Positions 7,560 to 15,696 of a DNA stretch of 64,000 bases are shown in pieces. Location of the stretch: the NCBI GenBank assembly GCA_942492915.1, contig OW818662.1:3410001-3474000 (forward strand), in the 5' to 3' direction. The notes under the pieces were generated by a model. The model was not told where the DNA came from and did not search any database. It saw nothing but the letters and a program-made list of their open reading frames with translations. The position numbers and the translations under genes are program-made. This stretch comes from Turneriella sp942492915. GTDB taxonomy: Bacteria; Spirochaetota; Leptospiria; Turneriellales; Turneriellaceae. Position 1 is the first letter of the stretch, and the number at the start of each line of letters is the position of its first letter.

Positions 7560-9293
7560 CTACATGGAAATGGATCCCTTGCGGAACTCACTGCGGCCGA
7601 TTAACACGTTCAGAATGTATGGCTGCTTTTTCGCGAGACTCTTCTTGAGCGCGGTAAGGCCGGTTTTGATCTGCGCGGGTTTTGAGATCGTGCTGCCCGC
7701 GCCGCCGAACGTCTTCGCGACCTCATCGTAGTGCGAATACTCGAGCATGCACGCGACGTCGTCTTTCAGAAACTCTTTCTGGTCGCGGTAAATCTGCGTC
7801 CAGCAGGCGTCGTTTCCGATGATTGCGCCGACGGCAATCTTGTGGCGCGCGAACGTATCGAACTCCATGATGCTATAACCCGCCGAACCATCGCCGTAGA
7901 GAATGATCACGTCATGGTCTGGCCGCGCGACCTTCGCACCCAACGCAAACCCCGCACCGACGCCGAGCGTGCCGAAAACGCCGGGGTCGAGCCAGGTCAA
8001 TGGCCCGCCGGGGCGAACGATATAGGCACCGGTCGCCACGAAGTCGCCGCCATCCGCAACGAGGATTGTCTTCTTCGACAAAACATCCGCGGCTTTGACA
8101 AAAAATTCCACAGGGTTGATGAGCTTCATCTTTCCAGCAGCCTGCGCAGCGATTTCCCCTTCGCGCGATTTTTCGCGCTCGCTCAGAGTTTGCTTCCAGG
8201 CGCTCAGGCGGCCGCTGTCTGCGCGCACGCCCTTTTCAGAGAGCTTCATCAGCAGCGCGCCTGGGTCGACGCGGGCAGCGAGATTGGGCCGTTTGTTTTT
8301 CTTGAGATCTTTGCCGTCGAGATTGACGTTGATGTGGAATGCCCGGCGGCTGATATGCGCGCCGTAGTTGAGGCGAAAATCTGCGGGTACACCTAGCAGA
8401 ATAATCATGTCGGCTTCGCGCAGCGCCTCCTTGCGTTTTTGTCTGAATTGCAGCGGGCTTTTTGCACCCAAGAGCCCGCGCGCCATTCCTGACAGATAGA
8501 CGGGAATACCGAGACTCTCGACCGCAATGCGGATCTTCGCGGCATGCTGTGCATGCACGAGCGTCTGGCTGCCGACGAGCAAGAGTGGCCTTTCTGATTT
8601 CGCAATAGCCTTCGCGAAGCGTTCGACCAAGTTTTCAGAAATAAACGGTTCAGGCAGCGCCACGGGTGCCGGTATCTGCAAATTTTTCAATCCGCCGAAC
8701 AGGCGATTGACATGGAATCTGAGGTAGGTGCGGATAAAGCGCGCCATAAGACTCTCGCCTTTGGGAGCTGATTCACCGTACCACTCGCGCACAATCTTCT
8801 CGTCGTAGAGCAAATCGACCGGCAGCTCGACAAACACCGGCCCGGGCACACCGCTTTGCGCGATGGCAAACGCTTTGTTGAGCGCGGGCGCAATGTCTTT
8901 CACGCGGCTCGCGCGCAGCGCCTTCTTTACGTTTGAATGGATGAGTTCGATTTGGTCGATGTCTTGCAGCGAACCACGGCCTCTGAGTGCGGTGGCCGTC
9001 GCACCGCCGATTAAGACGAGCGGCGACTGCGCCATGAGCGCGTTGCGCACCGCGGTGATCGTATTCGTGACCCCGGGGCCAGCGGTCACCACCGCGACGC
9101 CTGGAATTCCCTTTAAGCGCGCCCAGGCATCGGCGGCGAAAACCGCGTTTACTTCGTGGCGGGTGTCGATGACACGAATGCCACGCCGCTTACTCTCGAC
9201 GAGAATCGGTGACACGTGGCCGCCGATCAGAGTAAAGAGTGCATCCACGCCATGCGCAGCGATCACGCGCGCGGCAATTTCTCCGCCGTTCAT
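7560..9293 (-). CDS. ThDP-dependent 2-hydroxyacyl-CoA lyase, ILVBL/HACL2-like
   Basis: A 577-residue thiamine-diphosphate enzyme. The catalytic glutamate is in DTRHEVNAVFAADAWAR near residue 50, and the ThDP/Mg2+ motif is GDGSAGYSIMEFDTF, continuing to GND. From memory of the human protein, the N-terminal GGHVSPIL, TAGPGVTNTITAVRNA and PVFVELPVDLLY blocks, the DGGDFV and LDPGVFGTLGVGAGFALGAK blocks and the closing NVLIGRSEFRKGS all parallel human ILVBL (HACL2) more closely than catalytic acetolactate synthase. HACL2 cleaves 2-hydroxyacyl-CoA to an aldehyde and formyl-CoA. The ATG at 9293 is preferred; an in-frame TTG at 9314 is possible. Proximity to an acyl-CoA ligase supports a fatty-acid role. 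An oxalyl-CoA decarboxylase or acetolactate synthase paralogue is the alternative. Confidence 0.75.
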   Translation of the reverse strand: MNGGEIAARVIAAHGVDALFTLIGGHVSPILVESKRRGIRVIDTRHEVNAVFAADAWARLKGIPGVAVVTAGPGVTNTITAVRNALMAQSPLVLIGGATATALRGRGSLQDIDQIELIHSNVKKALRASRVKDIAPALNKAFAIAQSGVPGPVFVELPVDLLYDEKIVREWYGESAPKGESLMARFIRTYLRFHVNRLFGGLKNLQIPAPVALPEPFISENLVERFAKAIAKSERPLLLVGSQTLVHAQHAAKIRIAVESLGIPVYLSGMARGLLGAKSPLQFRQKRKEALREADMIILLGVPADFRLNYGAHISRRAFHINVNLDGKDLKKNKRPNLAARVDPGALLMKLSEKGVRADSGRLSAWKQTLSEREKSREGEIAAQAAGKMKLINPVEFFVKAADVLSKKTILVADGGDFVATGAYIVRPGGPLTWLDPGVFGTLGVGAGFALGAKVARPDHDVIILYGDGSAGYSIMEFDTFARHKIAVGAIIGNDACWTQIYRDQKEFLKDDVACMLEYSHYDEVAKTFGGAGSTISKPAQIKTGLTALKKSLAKKQPYILNVLIGRSEFRKGSISM

Positions 9294-9384
9294 GGGGAGA
9301 GCGCGCGGCAACACTCTGTCTTGTCAAATAAAAAGAGTAAACGGTCGATAAATCGGTATATGAGCCGCTCCGCTTCAGGAAAAG

Positions 9385-9425
9385 TAGACTAAGTCTAAAA
9401 TATTCTATATAATAGACTTAGTCTA
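9385..9425 (+). promoter_or_regulatory. Rubrerythrin promoter with two PerR/Fur-type operators
   Basis: Two perfect 6-1-6 inverted repeats, TAGACTAAGTCTA (9385-9397) and TAGACTTAGTCTA (9413-9425), start 28 bp apart. They overlap a sigma70-like promoter: -35 TAGACT (9385-9390), 17-bp spacer, -10 TATAAT (9408-9413). A dimer on each site would cover the -35 box and the start point. The arrangement resembles Fur-family boxes, which are 7-1-7 or 6-1-6 repeats, and the nearby PerR-type gene is the obvious candidate regulator. Confidence 0.7.
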
Positions 9426-9466
9426 AGTAAGTGGTCAGCTCTTAAGGCCGGCCACGGGAGGAAAAA

Positions 9467-9943
9467 ATGACAAAACAAGAATCGGTAACAGTAAAAAATC
9501 TCGAAGCGGCCTTCGCAGGCGAGTCAATGGCGCATATGAAGTATCTGCACTTTGCACGCATCTGCCGCGCACGCGGTGACGAGGCGACAGCGAAGGTTTT
9601 CGAAGAAACCGCTGCACAGGAAATTCAGCACGCGCTTGGGCATGCCGACCTGCTTTTCCCAAAAGAGGCGCTGGCAGTCCGCGATGTGCTGCGCTATGCA
9701 ATCGAAGGCGAGACCTATGAGTACACAGAGATGTATCCGAAATTTCGCCATGCTGCAGTTGAAGAGGGCAATACGGCAGCAGCCGCGGAGTTTTCAGAAC
9801 AGATCGGCGAATCAATCGAGCATGCGGGCCTTTTTAAGCGCACTCTCGAAACGGCAGCGAAGCGCTTTGCTGCGCTGGCGAAGGTTGAAGAAAAGCATGC
9901 CAAGCGTTACGAAGCGACGTTGAACATGGTGCGGGCAGGTTAA
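9467..9943 (+). CDS. Rubrerythrin (diiron peroxidase, without rubredoxin domain)
   Basis: A 158-residue four-helix ferritin-like protein. Diiron ligands visible are E19 (AGES), E52-x2-H55 (QEIQH), E85-type residues in the ETYEYTEMYP helix, E118/H119 and E142-x-x-H in VEEKHAKRYE. Rubrerythrin reduces H2O2 in the cytoplasm with electrons from rubredoxin. The usual C-terminal rubredoxin domain is missing, but a free rubredoxin is encoded 30 nt downstream, so the two halves are split into adjacent genes. SD GGGAGG precedes the ATG. Expression is predicted to be controlled by the double operator at 9385-9425. Length fits the short rubrerythrins, which are about 140-170 aa. Confidence 0.88.
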   Translation: MTKQESVTVKNLEAAFAGESMAHMKYLHFARICRARGDEATAKVFEETAAQEIQHALGHADLLFPKEALAVRDVLRYAIEGETYEYTEMYPKFRHAAVEEGNTAAAAEFSEQIGESIEHAGLFKRTLETAAKRFAALAKVEEKHAKRYEATLNMVRAG

Positions 9944-9973
9944 TCTGCCCCCGGTTATTAAAAGGAGGAAACA

Positions 9974-10150
9974 ATGCGTAAGTTCAAATGTGTAGTGTGC
10001 GGTTTCATCTACGATGAGGCCCAGGGATTGCCCGAAGACGGTATTCAACCGGGCACGCGATGGGAAGACATTCCCGAAGACTGGGAATGCCCCGACTGCG
10101 GTGTAACTAAGGCAGACTTTGAGATGGCAGAACTCGTCGCCGGCAAATAG
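9974..10150 (+). CDS. Rubredoxin
   Basis: A 58-residue protein starting MRKFKCVVCGFIYDEAQG. Two CxxCG knuckles bind a single iron: C6-x2-C9-G at the N terminus and C39-x2-C42-G (ECPDCGV). The spacing, the aromatic residues Y13 and W30/W37 and the GTxWEDIPEDW loop are canonical. A strong SD (AAAGGAGG at 9961-9968) lies 5 nt before the start. It follows rubrerythrin by 30 nt and is presumably its electron donor, taking electrons from an NAD(P)H:rubredoxin reductase not seen in this window. Confidence 0.93.
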   Translation: MRKFKCVVCGFIYDEAQGLPEDGIQPGTRWEDIPEDWECPDCGVTKADFEMAELVAGK

Positions 10151-10222
10151 CCATGCGGCACAGGGGGAGTATGAAAAGACCAGTTTGTTTGGGCACTCGT
10201 TTTGCTAACAGAAGCATAAAAA

Positions 10223-10251
10223 TAGACAAGCTCTAAACAGAATGGTATATT
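10223..10251 (+). promoter_or_regulatory. Candidate autoregulated promoter of the PerR-type gene
   Basis: TAGACAAGCTCTA (10223-10235) is a degenerate copy of the TAGACT-N-AGTCTA operator (9 of 12 arm positions). Its first six bases form a possible -35 (TAGACA) spaced 17 bp from TATATT (10246-10251). The start codon is at 10270 with AAAGG just upstream. The leader would be only about 12 nt, so this remains tentative. It suggests weaker self-binding than at the rubrerythrin promoter. Confidence 0.4.
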
Positions 10252-10269
10252 CCCCCCTGAAAGGTCAAA

Positions 10270-10680
10270 ATGACGAAACCGGCCGACATTGCACAATTTC
10301 TTAAAGAACGGGGGCTCAGGGTTTCGCTGCAGAAACTCGAGATTGCAAAGCACGTGCTCGGCGGCCACCGCCACTTTACTGCCGAAGAGATCTTTAAAGA
10401 AGTGAACGCAGAATTCAGCAGAGTATCGCGTGCCACTGTCTTTAATGTACTCAACCTGTTCGTCGAACACGGTTTGCTTAAGACCGTTCGCGCCCGCAGC
10501 GACGTGTTGCTTTACGATTCAAATACCGAAGACCATGACCATGTCGTAGTAACTGATACCGGTAAGATCTTTGACGTTCACCTGCCAGAAAAAGAGAAAC
10601 AAGCACTGCTCAAAACCGTTTGGGCGAAAAATCCGCAACTGCCGAAACGAAACGCAGCGTCGGTTGTTGTGCACGTCTGA
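10270..10680 (+). CDS. perR: Fur-family peroxide sensor repressor, PerR-type, lacking structural zinc site
   Basis: A 136-residue winged-helix Fur-family protein. The DNA-recognition region is SRVSRATVFNVLNLFVEHGL (residues 50-69). The regulatory metal ligands of B. subtilis PerR (H37, D85, H91, H93, D104) are all present with a constant offset of 2, as H35, D83, H89, H91 and D102; Asp at the last position favours PerR over Fur. The structural zinc cysteines are absent: the first CxxC is replaced by V94 and T97, and the protein ends before the second. It sits 119 nt after rubredoxin and probably represses that operon and itself. Peroxide would oxidise the His ligands of the iron form and release the DNA. 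Confidence 0.8.
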   Translation: MTKPADIAQFLKERGLRVSLQKLEIAKHVLGGHRHFTAEEIFKEVNAEFSRVSRATVFNVLNLFVEHGLLKTVRARSDVLLYDSNTEDHDHVVVTDTGKIFDVHLPEKEKQALLKTVWAKNPQLPKRNAASVVVHV

Positions 10681-10760
10681 TTACCAGATTCAAACCCGCT
10701 TGACCCGGGGTTTCAGGCACGCACTGCCGCCACAGTGAAAATCGTGCTGCCCGCCTTACC

Positions 10761-12134
10761 ATGCTGATACGCGGTATCTTGCTGCCCGATTCCCCGACCC
10801 GCACACTGTGGGATCTTCTGCTCTTCGTTTCGACTCTTTCTCTTGCTTTTCTCGGCCCTGTTCAAATCGTCTATTCGCTCAAACAAAAGTTCTTTTTCTG
10901 GTATTCAGCAGTCTTTCTGACTCTTATATTCACTCTTGATCTGATTCTGCATTTTAATACAGCGTATTTCTCCCGTGGCGAAGTGGTCACCGATCGCGCA
11001 CTTATCAGGCGCAACTATCTCAGAACCTGGTTCGCAATTGACGTTCTTTCGATCTTGCCATTCGAGCTGATTACCGGTTCGATGCCTGTCACGCTCTTTG
11101 GCCTGAGTTTCGATCTCGCTCCAGTGTTGCGGCTGGTGCGACTCGTTAGGCTGATGCATCTAAAAGAGCTGGTAAATCGCTGGCGCCATGCGGATTTCTT
11201 CAACCCCAGTGTCATCAGGCTGGCGATTCTTCTGCTGTGGATTCTCATGGTCGCTCATTGGGCAGCCTGCGGCTGGATAGTGCTCGGCAATATTCGACCA
11301 GATTATTCAGCGCCAGAAAATTACCTACGCGCCTTCTACTGGGTAATCACAACCTTTGCGACGATAGGTTATGGCGACATCACTCCCCTGAATGTGCCGC
11401 AGATTGCCTATACCATCGTCGTCGAAATTATCGGTGTCGGCATGTTCGGTTACATGATCGGTAATATCGCGAGCCTTCTCGCGAACCTTGATATCGCGCG
11501 CTCAAAATACCAGGAAAAGATCAACCGACTCAACCTATTTATGGAGTATCGGGACATTCCGATTACGCTGCGCCAGAAGCTTCGCCGCTATTATCGCTAT
11601 ATGTGGGAAAGCCGCCGGGGTTACGACGAAAACCTGCTACTCAAAGATTTGCCGAGTGCGCTGCAAAAAGAGCTCGCGATGCACATTCATGCCGAAGTGC
11701 TCGAGAAGATTCCGATTTTTCGCGGCGCCGACGACGGCTTCATCAAAGAGATTGTCATGAAACTCGTGCCCGCGATGTTCACGCCGGGGGACGTTGTCTT
11801 TCGCGAGGGCGAGATTGGTCACAACATGTACTTCATCAGCAAAGGCAGTGTTGAGATTGTGCATGAACATACGGGAAAAGTGTTCGCAACAATTTCACAG
11901 GGCGGTTATTTTGGTGAAATCGCGCTGCTTATGGATTCACCCCGCAACGCAACCGTACGCGCTGTCGATTACTGCGACCTCTATACACTCGATAAAGACA
12001 GCTTTCAGGTCGTGTTGACACATTTTCCGAAGTTTGCGAAGCAGGTGCAGCAAATGGCGAAACAGCGCATACGGTCCTGGCAGCACAGGCCGAAACACCA
12101 CGCCAAAAGTATTGGCCGCAAGAAGAAGAAATAG
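10761..12134 (+). CDS. Cyclic-nucleotide-gated K+ channel (SthK/LliK-like)
   Basis: A 457-residue six-TM channel. S1-S3 lie at about 15-100. The S4 arginine ladder is LRLVRLVRLMHLK (123-135), then S5. A pore helix leads into the filter TIGYGD (201-206), and S6 spans 215-240. A long C-linker follows (245-315; NRLNLFMEYRDIPITLRQ), as in eukaryotic CNG/HCN channels and unlike MloK1. The cyclic-nucleotide-binding domain (316-430) carries the phosphate-binding cassette GGYFGEIALLMDSPRNATV with E386 and R395. cAMP or cGMP binding should open the pore to K+. The spirochaete channels SthK and LliK have this layout. Two class III cyclases in the window could supply the ligand. The tail is Lys/Arg-rich. 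Confidence 0.9.
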   Translation: MLIRGILLPDSPTRTLWDLLLFVSTLSLAFLGPVQIVYSLKQKFFFWYSAVFLTLIFTLDLILHFNTAYFSRGEVVTDRALIRRNYLRTWFAIDVLSILPFELITGSMPVTLFGLSFDLAPVLRLVRLVRLMHLKELVNRWRHADFFNPSVIRLAILLLWILMVAHWAACGWIVLGNIRPDYSAPENYLRAFYWVITTFATIGYGDITPLNVPQIAYTIVVEIIGVGMFGYMIGNIASLLANLDIARSKYQEKINRLNLFMEYRDIPITLRQKLRRYYRYMWESRRGYDENLLLKDLPSALQKELAMHIHAEVLEKIPIFRGADDGFIKEIVMKLVPAMFTPGDVVFREGEIGHNMYFISKGSVEIVHEHTGKVFATISQGGYFGEIALLMDSPRNATVRAVDYCDLYTLDKDSFQVVLTHFPKFAKQVQQMAKQRIRSWQHRPKHHAKSIGRKKKK

Positions 12135-12148
12135 TCCATTCTATTTCT
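12127..12148. terminator. Bidirectional terminator between channel and hrpB
   Basis: AGAAATAG and CTATTTCT form an 8-bp stem with loop TCCATT, with U-rich flanks on both strands. It includes the stop codon of each convergent gene. Confidence 0.55.
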
Positions 12149-14630
12149 GTTTTCTATCAAACGCTTTCTTTGTGCCGGTCGTGCCTTGCATCGATAACGG
12201 GTCTTCAGGCCAGAAGTGCTTGGGGTAGCGCCCACGCATTTCTTTGCGTACTTCGGCATATGTAGTCTTCCAGAACGCCGGCAGATCGGCGGTGGTCGCG
12301 ATTGGCTGGCGCTTTGGTGAGAGTAATTCGAACGTCACGGGCAATTTGCCCCCCGCAAGTTTTGGGTGCACGCTGAGGCCGAAGACTTCTTGAATTCTGA
12401 CTGCGAGCAGAGCGACGCCATCGTCGCGGTATTCGATCTGGTGTGCAGAACCGCTCGGCACCGCAAGCCGTTCGGGCAGTTCAGCGTCGATGCGCCTCAG
12501 GTTGTTGTATCCCACTCGCGCGCGCATCGCCTCGCGTAACGTCGCTGCGTCGAGGTCGCCGATTGCGCGCATATTCTGCACAAAGGGAGCCAGCCACTCT
12601 TCCAGGGTCTCGGTCAATGTTTTGAGGGAACAATCCGCAAGATCTTCGCCCCACCTGCGCAAGATTTGAACCCGTCGACAGAGGTTGAGTGATTCTTCAT
12701 GCAGCATCTTATCAAGACCAGTGGCACGCACGGCTGAAAGCAGCAGTTCATGTGATTGCTCTGCCGCGAGCGCCGTTTCTTTTTCGCCCAGCACAATTGC
12801 ATCAAGGTGCCTCTGTTCATAGGCGCGCGGTTTGCCGGCCACCTCCCGAATTTCTGTTCGAGTGGTGATCTCGTTTACAAACCGCTTCTCTACCTGCTCG
12901 CGAGAAACGGCGAGAGCGAGACGCAGCTTCGCATTTTTTTCGCCGCCGCTCAGATCAACCGCAATGATAAACTCAGCATCGGCGAGCCAGTCCGATTTTT
13001 CGACGACGATGCCTCTGCCGCCACGCAAAAGAAATGAACCCGGCTCGCGCTTGATGGCGACGCGGTCGGGGTAAGCAAAGAGAAGTGCATTCGCGACGCT
13101 CTGGCCCGAAGGGCCAGAGTGTTGCAAATGCTGAAACACTCTTTTCATCGCTTCAAAACCGCGGCGGTCGGCCGTGAGTGGTAACTCTCCGGTTTCGACG
13201 AATCGCTGCAACGTCTGGTAGCGAATTTCAAGATCTGTCGCATAAGGGCCGGTCGTGCGCATCGCATCGCGTTCAGACAGCATCGCTGCAAGCAAAGCGG
13301 TGTCTCTTGAAGGTGCTTTGGCCATCATCACCGAGAGACGCGGCGGCAACGGGTAAGCAGATGCTTTTCTGCCGACATCGGTAAGCGCACCTTTGCCGTC
13401 TGTGCAACCCAAATCGTGCAGCAAATTTTCAGCGGTGATGAGCATCGCTTCAGATGGCATGTCCATGAGTGCGAGCGAACGCAAGCTCGAGCCGAAGGCG
13501 AGCGTTCTGATACAGGCTTCGGCCAGGTCGGTGCGCAGAATTTCCGGTGCGCGAGTTTTTGGTCGGCGTTTAAGATCCGCCTCGGCGTACATGCGATAGC
13601 ACACTCCCGGTCCGAGCCTGCCCGCGCGACCTGCACGCTGCACGGCAGAATCTTGAGTAACGGGCACGGTCTCGAGGTACTGCATGCCGGTGCCTGCATG
13701 CAGCGCTGGCTGCCTCACGTGGCCAGAATCGATAACCACGGTTAATCCGTCTACGGTCAGGCTCGATTCAGCGATAGGTGTTGCGACAATGATTCGTCGT
13801 TTGCCTGGCTGTGCAGGTGCGAGCACCCGGTCTTGTTCGGCAGCGGTGAGCTCGCCGTACAGCGGCAAGACTTCGGTATCTTTGAGCCGGCGTTGTTCAA
13901 TGGAATGCATCGCGATGAAAATTTCGCCGGCGCCCGGCAAAAAAATGAGGATGTCTCCCGTATGAGCGGCATGCGCTTCAATTGCCTTACGCGCGCAGAG
14001 TTCTGCCATCGCATGGTTACCCGGTGCAACCTGATCGCGGTGGTAAAAAATCTGAACGGGAAAATTTGTGCCCGTCGACGTGATAACAGGAATCTCATTC
14101 TCTGTGGGTGTGAGCTCAGCGCGCAAAAACTTGCTGATCGCCGCGGTGTCGATGGTAGCGGACATGACGAGAATTTTCAGATCGGGTCGAAAAACTTTGA
14201 TCGCTTCGATTGCCAGTGCGAGCGCAAGGTCGGTCTCTACATGGCGCTCGTGAAATTCGTCGAAGATCAAGAGCCCGACATCTTTGAGTTCAGGGTCGTT
14301 GACAATGCGCCGCGCGAGTATACCCTCTGTCACCACTTCGAGGCGTGTCTCGCGGCTGACTTTGCTGTCAAAGCGCACCGAATAGCCGATGGTCTTGCCC
14401 GGCTGTTCCCCGAGGTGAAACGCGAGCCGGGTCGCTGCGGCCCGCGCTGCAACGCGCCGGGGTTCGAGCATGATAACTTTCTTTCCTTTGAGCCAGGTTT
14501 CTTCTAGAAGCTGTAACGGTAGCCAGGTGGTCTTGCCAGAACCGGTATCGGCGGTCAAAATGGCCGCAGGGTTTGCAAGTAGAGAAGCTTTCAGCGCCGG
14601 CAGCGCACTGGCGACGGGCAGCTCGGGCAC
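12141..14630 (-). CDS. hrpB: ATP-dependent helicase HrpB
   Basis: An 829-residue DEAH/RHA-type helicase. Motif I is ADTGSGKTT (residues 27-35), motif II is DEFHERHVETDLALAL, motif III is MSATID, and motif VI is QRAGRAGRLGPGVCYRMY. The C-terminal third, with YDDGVALLAVRIQEVFGL-type sequence and the PKHFWPEDP ending, is the HrpB-specific extension that separates it from HrpA. HrpB is a putative RNA helicase of unsettled function. The gene starts 6 nt after the stop of the STAS-domain gene, so the two form an operon. Length matches E. coli HrpB (about 810-820 aa). Confidence 0.9.
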   Translation of the reverse strand: MPELPVASALPALKASLLANPAAILTADTGSGKTTWLPLQLLEETWLKGKKVIMLEPRRVAARAAATRLAFHLGEQPGKTIGYSVRFDSKVSRETRLEVVTEGILARRIVNDPELKDVGLLIFDEFHERHVETDLALALAIEAIKVFRPDLKILVMSATIDTAAISKFLRAELTPTENEIPVITSTGTNFPVQIFYHRDQVAPGNHAMAELCARKAIEAHAAHTGDILIFLPGAGEIFIAMHSIEQRRLKDTEVLPLYGELTAAEQDRVLAPAQPGKRRIIVATPIAESSLTVDGLTVVIDSGHVRQPALHAGTGMQYLETVPVTQDSAVQRAGRAGRLGPGVCYRMYAEADLKRRPKTRAPEILRTDLAEACIRTLAFGSSLRSLALMDMPSEAMLITAENLLHDLGCTDGKGALTDVGRKASAYPLPPRLSVMMAKAPSRDTALLAAMLSERDAMRTTGPYATDLEIRYQTLQRFVETGELPLTADRRGFEAMKRVFQHLQHSGPSGQSVANALLFAYPDRVAIKREPGSFLLRGGRGIVVEKSDWLADAEFIIAVDLSGGEKNAKLRLALAVSREQVEKRFVNEITTRTEIREVAGKPRAYEQRHLDAIVLGEKETALAAEQSHELLLSAVRATGLDKMLHEESLNLCRRVQILRRWGEDLADCSLKTLTETLEEWLAPFVQNMRAIGDLDAATLREAMRARVGYNNLRRIDAELPERLAVPSGSAHQIEYRDDGVALLAVRIQEVFGLSVHPKLAGGKLPVTFELLSPKRQPIATTADLPAFWKTTYAEVRKEMRGRYPKHFWPEDPLSMQGTTGTKKAFDRKQK

Positions 14631-14636
14631 TACAGT

Positions 14637-14984
14637 TTATTTCTTGAAACCGCTGAAGGCAGCTATCGCCGACGCTTCGTCGTCGTAGACGCTCATCTGC
14701 GAAAGAGTCTCGGTGACGGATAACGACTTGCGCACACTCGGCGAAATTTTTGCTATTTTCAGTTCGCCGCCGGATTCGAGAAAAAGCGTCGTCTCTTGCA
14801 GCAAAAAACCAATGGTGATCGAATCGATGCCGGGTACTTTGCCCATATCAACCAGAACCTTAAGACTGCCGGTCTCGCGCAGTTCTTGCAGCAATGCCCT
14901 GAGTTTACCAAGATTATAAAGACCCATGTCACCCACGGGTTCGAGAATCGTGATAGTTTGATCGGTACGTCTGTTTATCTGCAT
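14637..14984 (-). CDS. STAS-domain protein (anti-sigma factor antagonist type)
   Basis: A 115-residue single STAS domain: strand TITILEPVGDMGLYN, helix KLRALLQELRETG, strand LKVLVDMGKVPGIDS and helix ITIGFLLQETTLFLE. The phosphorylatable serine position of SpoIIAA-type proteins is retained in GIDS, but the usual DSSGIG is DSITIG, so partner specificity may differ. Such proteins bind an anti-sigma kinase when unphosphorylated. No cognate kinase or phosphatase adjoins it; hrpB is 6 nt downstream. A second STAS protein is at 32688. Confidence 0.82.
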   Translation of the reverse strand: MQINRRTDQTITILEPVGDMGLYNLGKLRALLQELRETGSLKVLVDMGKVPGIDSITIGFLLQETTLFLESGGELKIAKISPSVRKSLSVTETLSQMSVYDDEASAIAAFSGFKK

Positions 14985-15022
14985 GGTTTATTATCGGCCT
15001 GCAGTCAAGCCGGCATAGAGGA

Positions 15023-15057
15023 TATTGATTTTCGGCGCAACGCGCCGAAAATCAATA
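15023..15057 (-). terminator. Terminator of the rhodanese lipoprotein gene
   Basis: TATTGATTTTCGGCGC pairs perfectly with GCGCCGAAAATCAATA (16 bp) around loop AAC. On the minus strand the hairpin lies 8 nt beyond the stop codon at 15065. It has A/T-rich outer stem ends, but a clean U-tract is lacking. Confidence 0.7.
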
Positions 15058-15064
15058 ACTCAAG

Positions 15065-15427
15065 CTACGGCAGGTCTCTAAAGCCGCCGGCGTTGATGAC
15101 CGACGAATAGCCCAGTGATTCCAGCGTGCGCTTTGCATAGCTGCTGCGTGAACCTGAAGCACAGTAAACAACGATAGGCTTCGTCTTGTCACCAAATTCG
15201 GCGATGCGCGACTGAACCTGATCAACGGGAATGTTAACCGCGCGCGGGTGGTGCCCGCTCGCAAATTCTCCTGGTGTACGCACGTCGACGACCAGCGCTT
15301 TGCCGTCGAGCCACTCTTTAAGCGGTGATGGTGTTGCAGCCGATGCTGCACCGGCAGCGCTGCTGACATCTTTACCGCAGGCGACAGTGGCAGCTGCCAC
15401 CACGGCCAGTAGAATTAGTTTCTTCAT
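15065..15427 (-). CDS. Rhodanese-domain lipoprotein
   Basis: A 120-residue protein. MKKLILLAVVAAATVAC is a lipoprotein signal with modified C17. The mature part is one rhodanese domain with DVRTPGEFASGHHPRAVNIP and the active-site loop C89-ASGSRSS. Single-domain rhodaneses carry persulfide on the catalytic Cys, and the six-residue loop starting CASGSR is the sulfurtransferase type. Lipidation places it in the periplasm. The start at 15427 gives the signal peptide; upstream in-frame codons are non-coding. It is 7 nt downstream of the DUF2892 gene. Its position opposite the CsoR-CDR cluster points to sulfane-sulfur handling outside the cytoplasm. Confidence 0.85.
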   Translation of the reverse strand: MKKLILLAVVAAATVACGKDVSSAAGAASAATPSPLKEWLDGKALVVDVRTPGEFASGHHPRAVNIPVDQVQSRIAEFGDKTKPIVVYCASGSRSSYAKRTLESLGYSSVINAGGFRDLP

Positions 15428-15434
15428 ATATCCC

Positions 15435-15641
15435 TCACTTTGTTGTCTTACAGGTCGATAGGCCAAACGGCAGGTACATTGGGCACCAGCCAATAAGGCT
15501 CGTCGCCAAAAACGCAATCGCCACGACACCGAGCACGATGGCAACGGTGCCAGAAATCACGTTCAGGCCATAGAGCACGCCGACAGCAATCGCCGCAGCG
15601 AGACGAATGATACGATCTGCATTTCCCATATTCTTTTTCAT
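15435..15641 (-). CDS. DUF2892 inner-membrane protein (YgaP-like TM module)
   Basis: A 68-residue protein beginning MKKNMGNADRIIRLAAAIAV. It has two TM helices around a short turn and the family signature 'NxxxxDRxIRxxxG' followed by IGWCPMYLPFGLST. In YgaP this domain is fused to a rhodanese; here the rhodanese is the next gene. SD GGAG lies about 7 nt before the ATG at 15641. It carries one cysteine in GWCP, which is typical. It is probably the first gene of a two-gene unit driven by the promoter at 15697-15725. Confidence 0.85.
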   Translation of the reverse strand: MKKNMGNADRIIRLAAAIAVGVLYGLNVISGTVAIVLGVVAIAFLATSLIGWCPMYLPFGLSTCKTTK

Positions 15642-15696
15642 AATAGCTCCTTTAAGCGAATCATCGGGCAGGGGCGTTGCCCGGCCCGATACAAAC

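Noticed and set aside
13833..14507. 224-residue plus-strand open frame
   Set aside because: Antisense to the HrpB helicase core; no start context and no recognizable domain.
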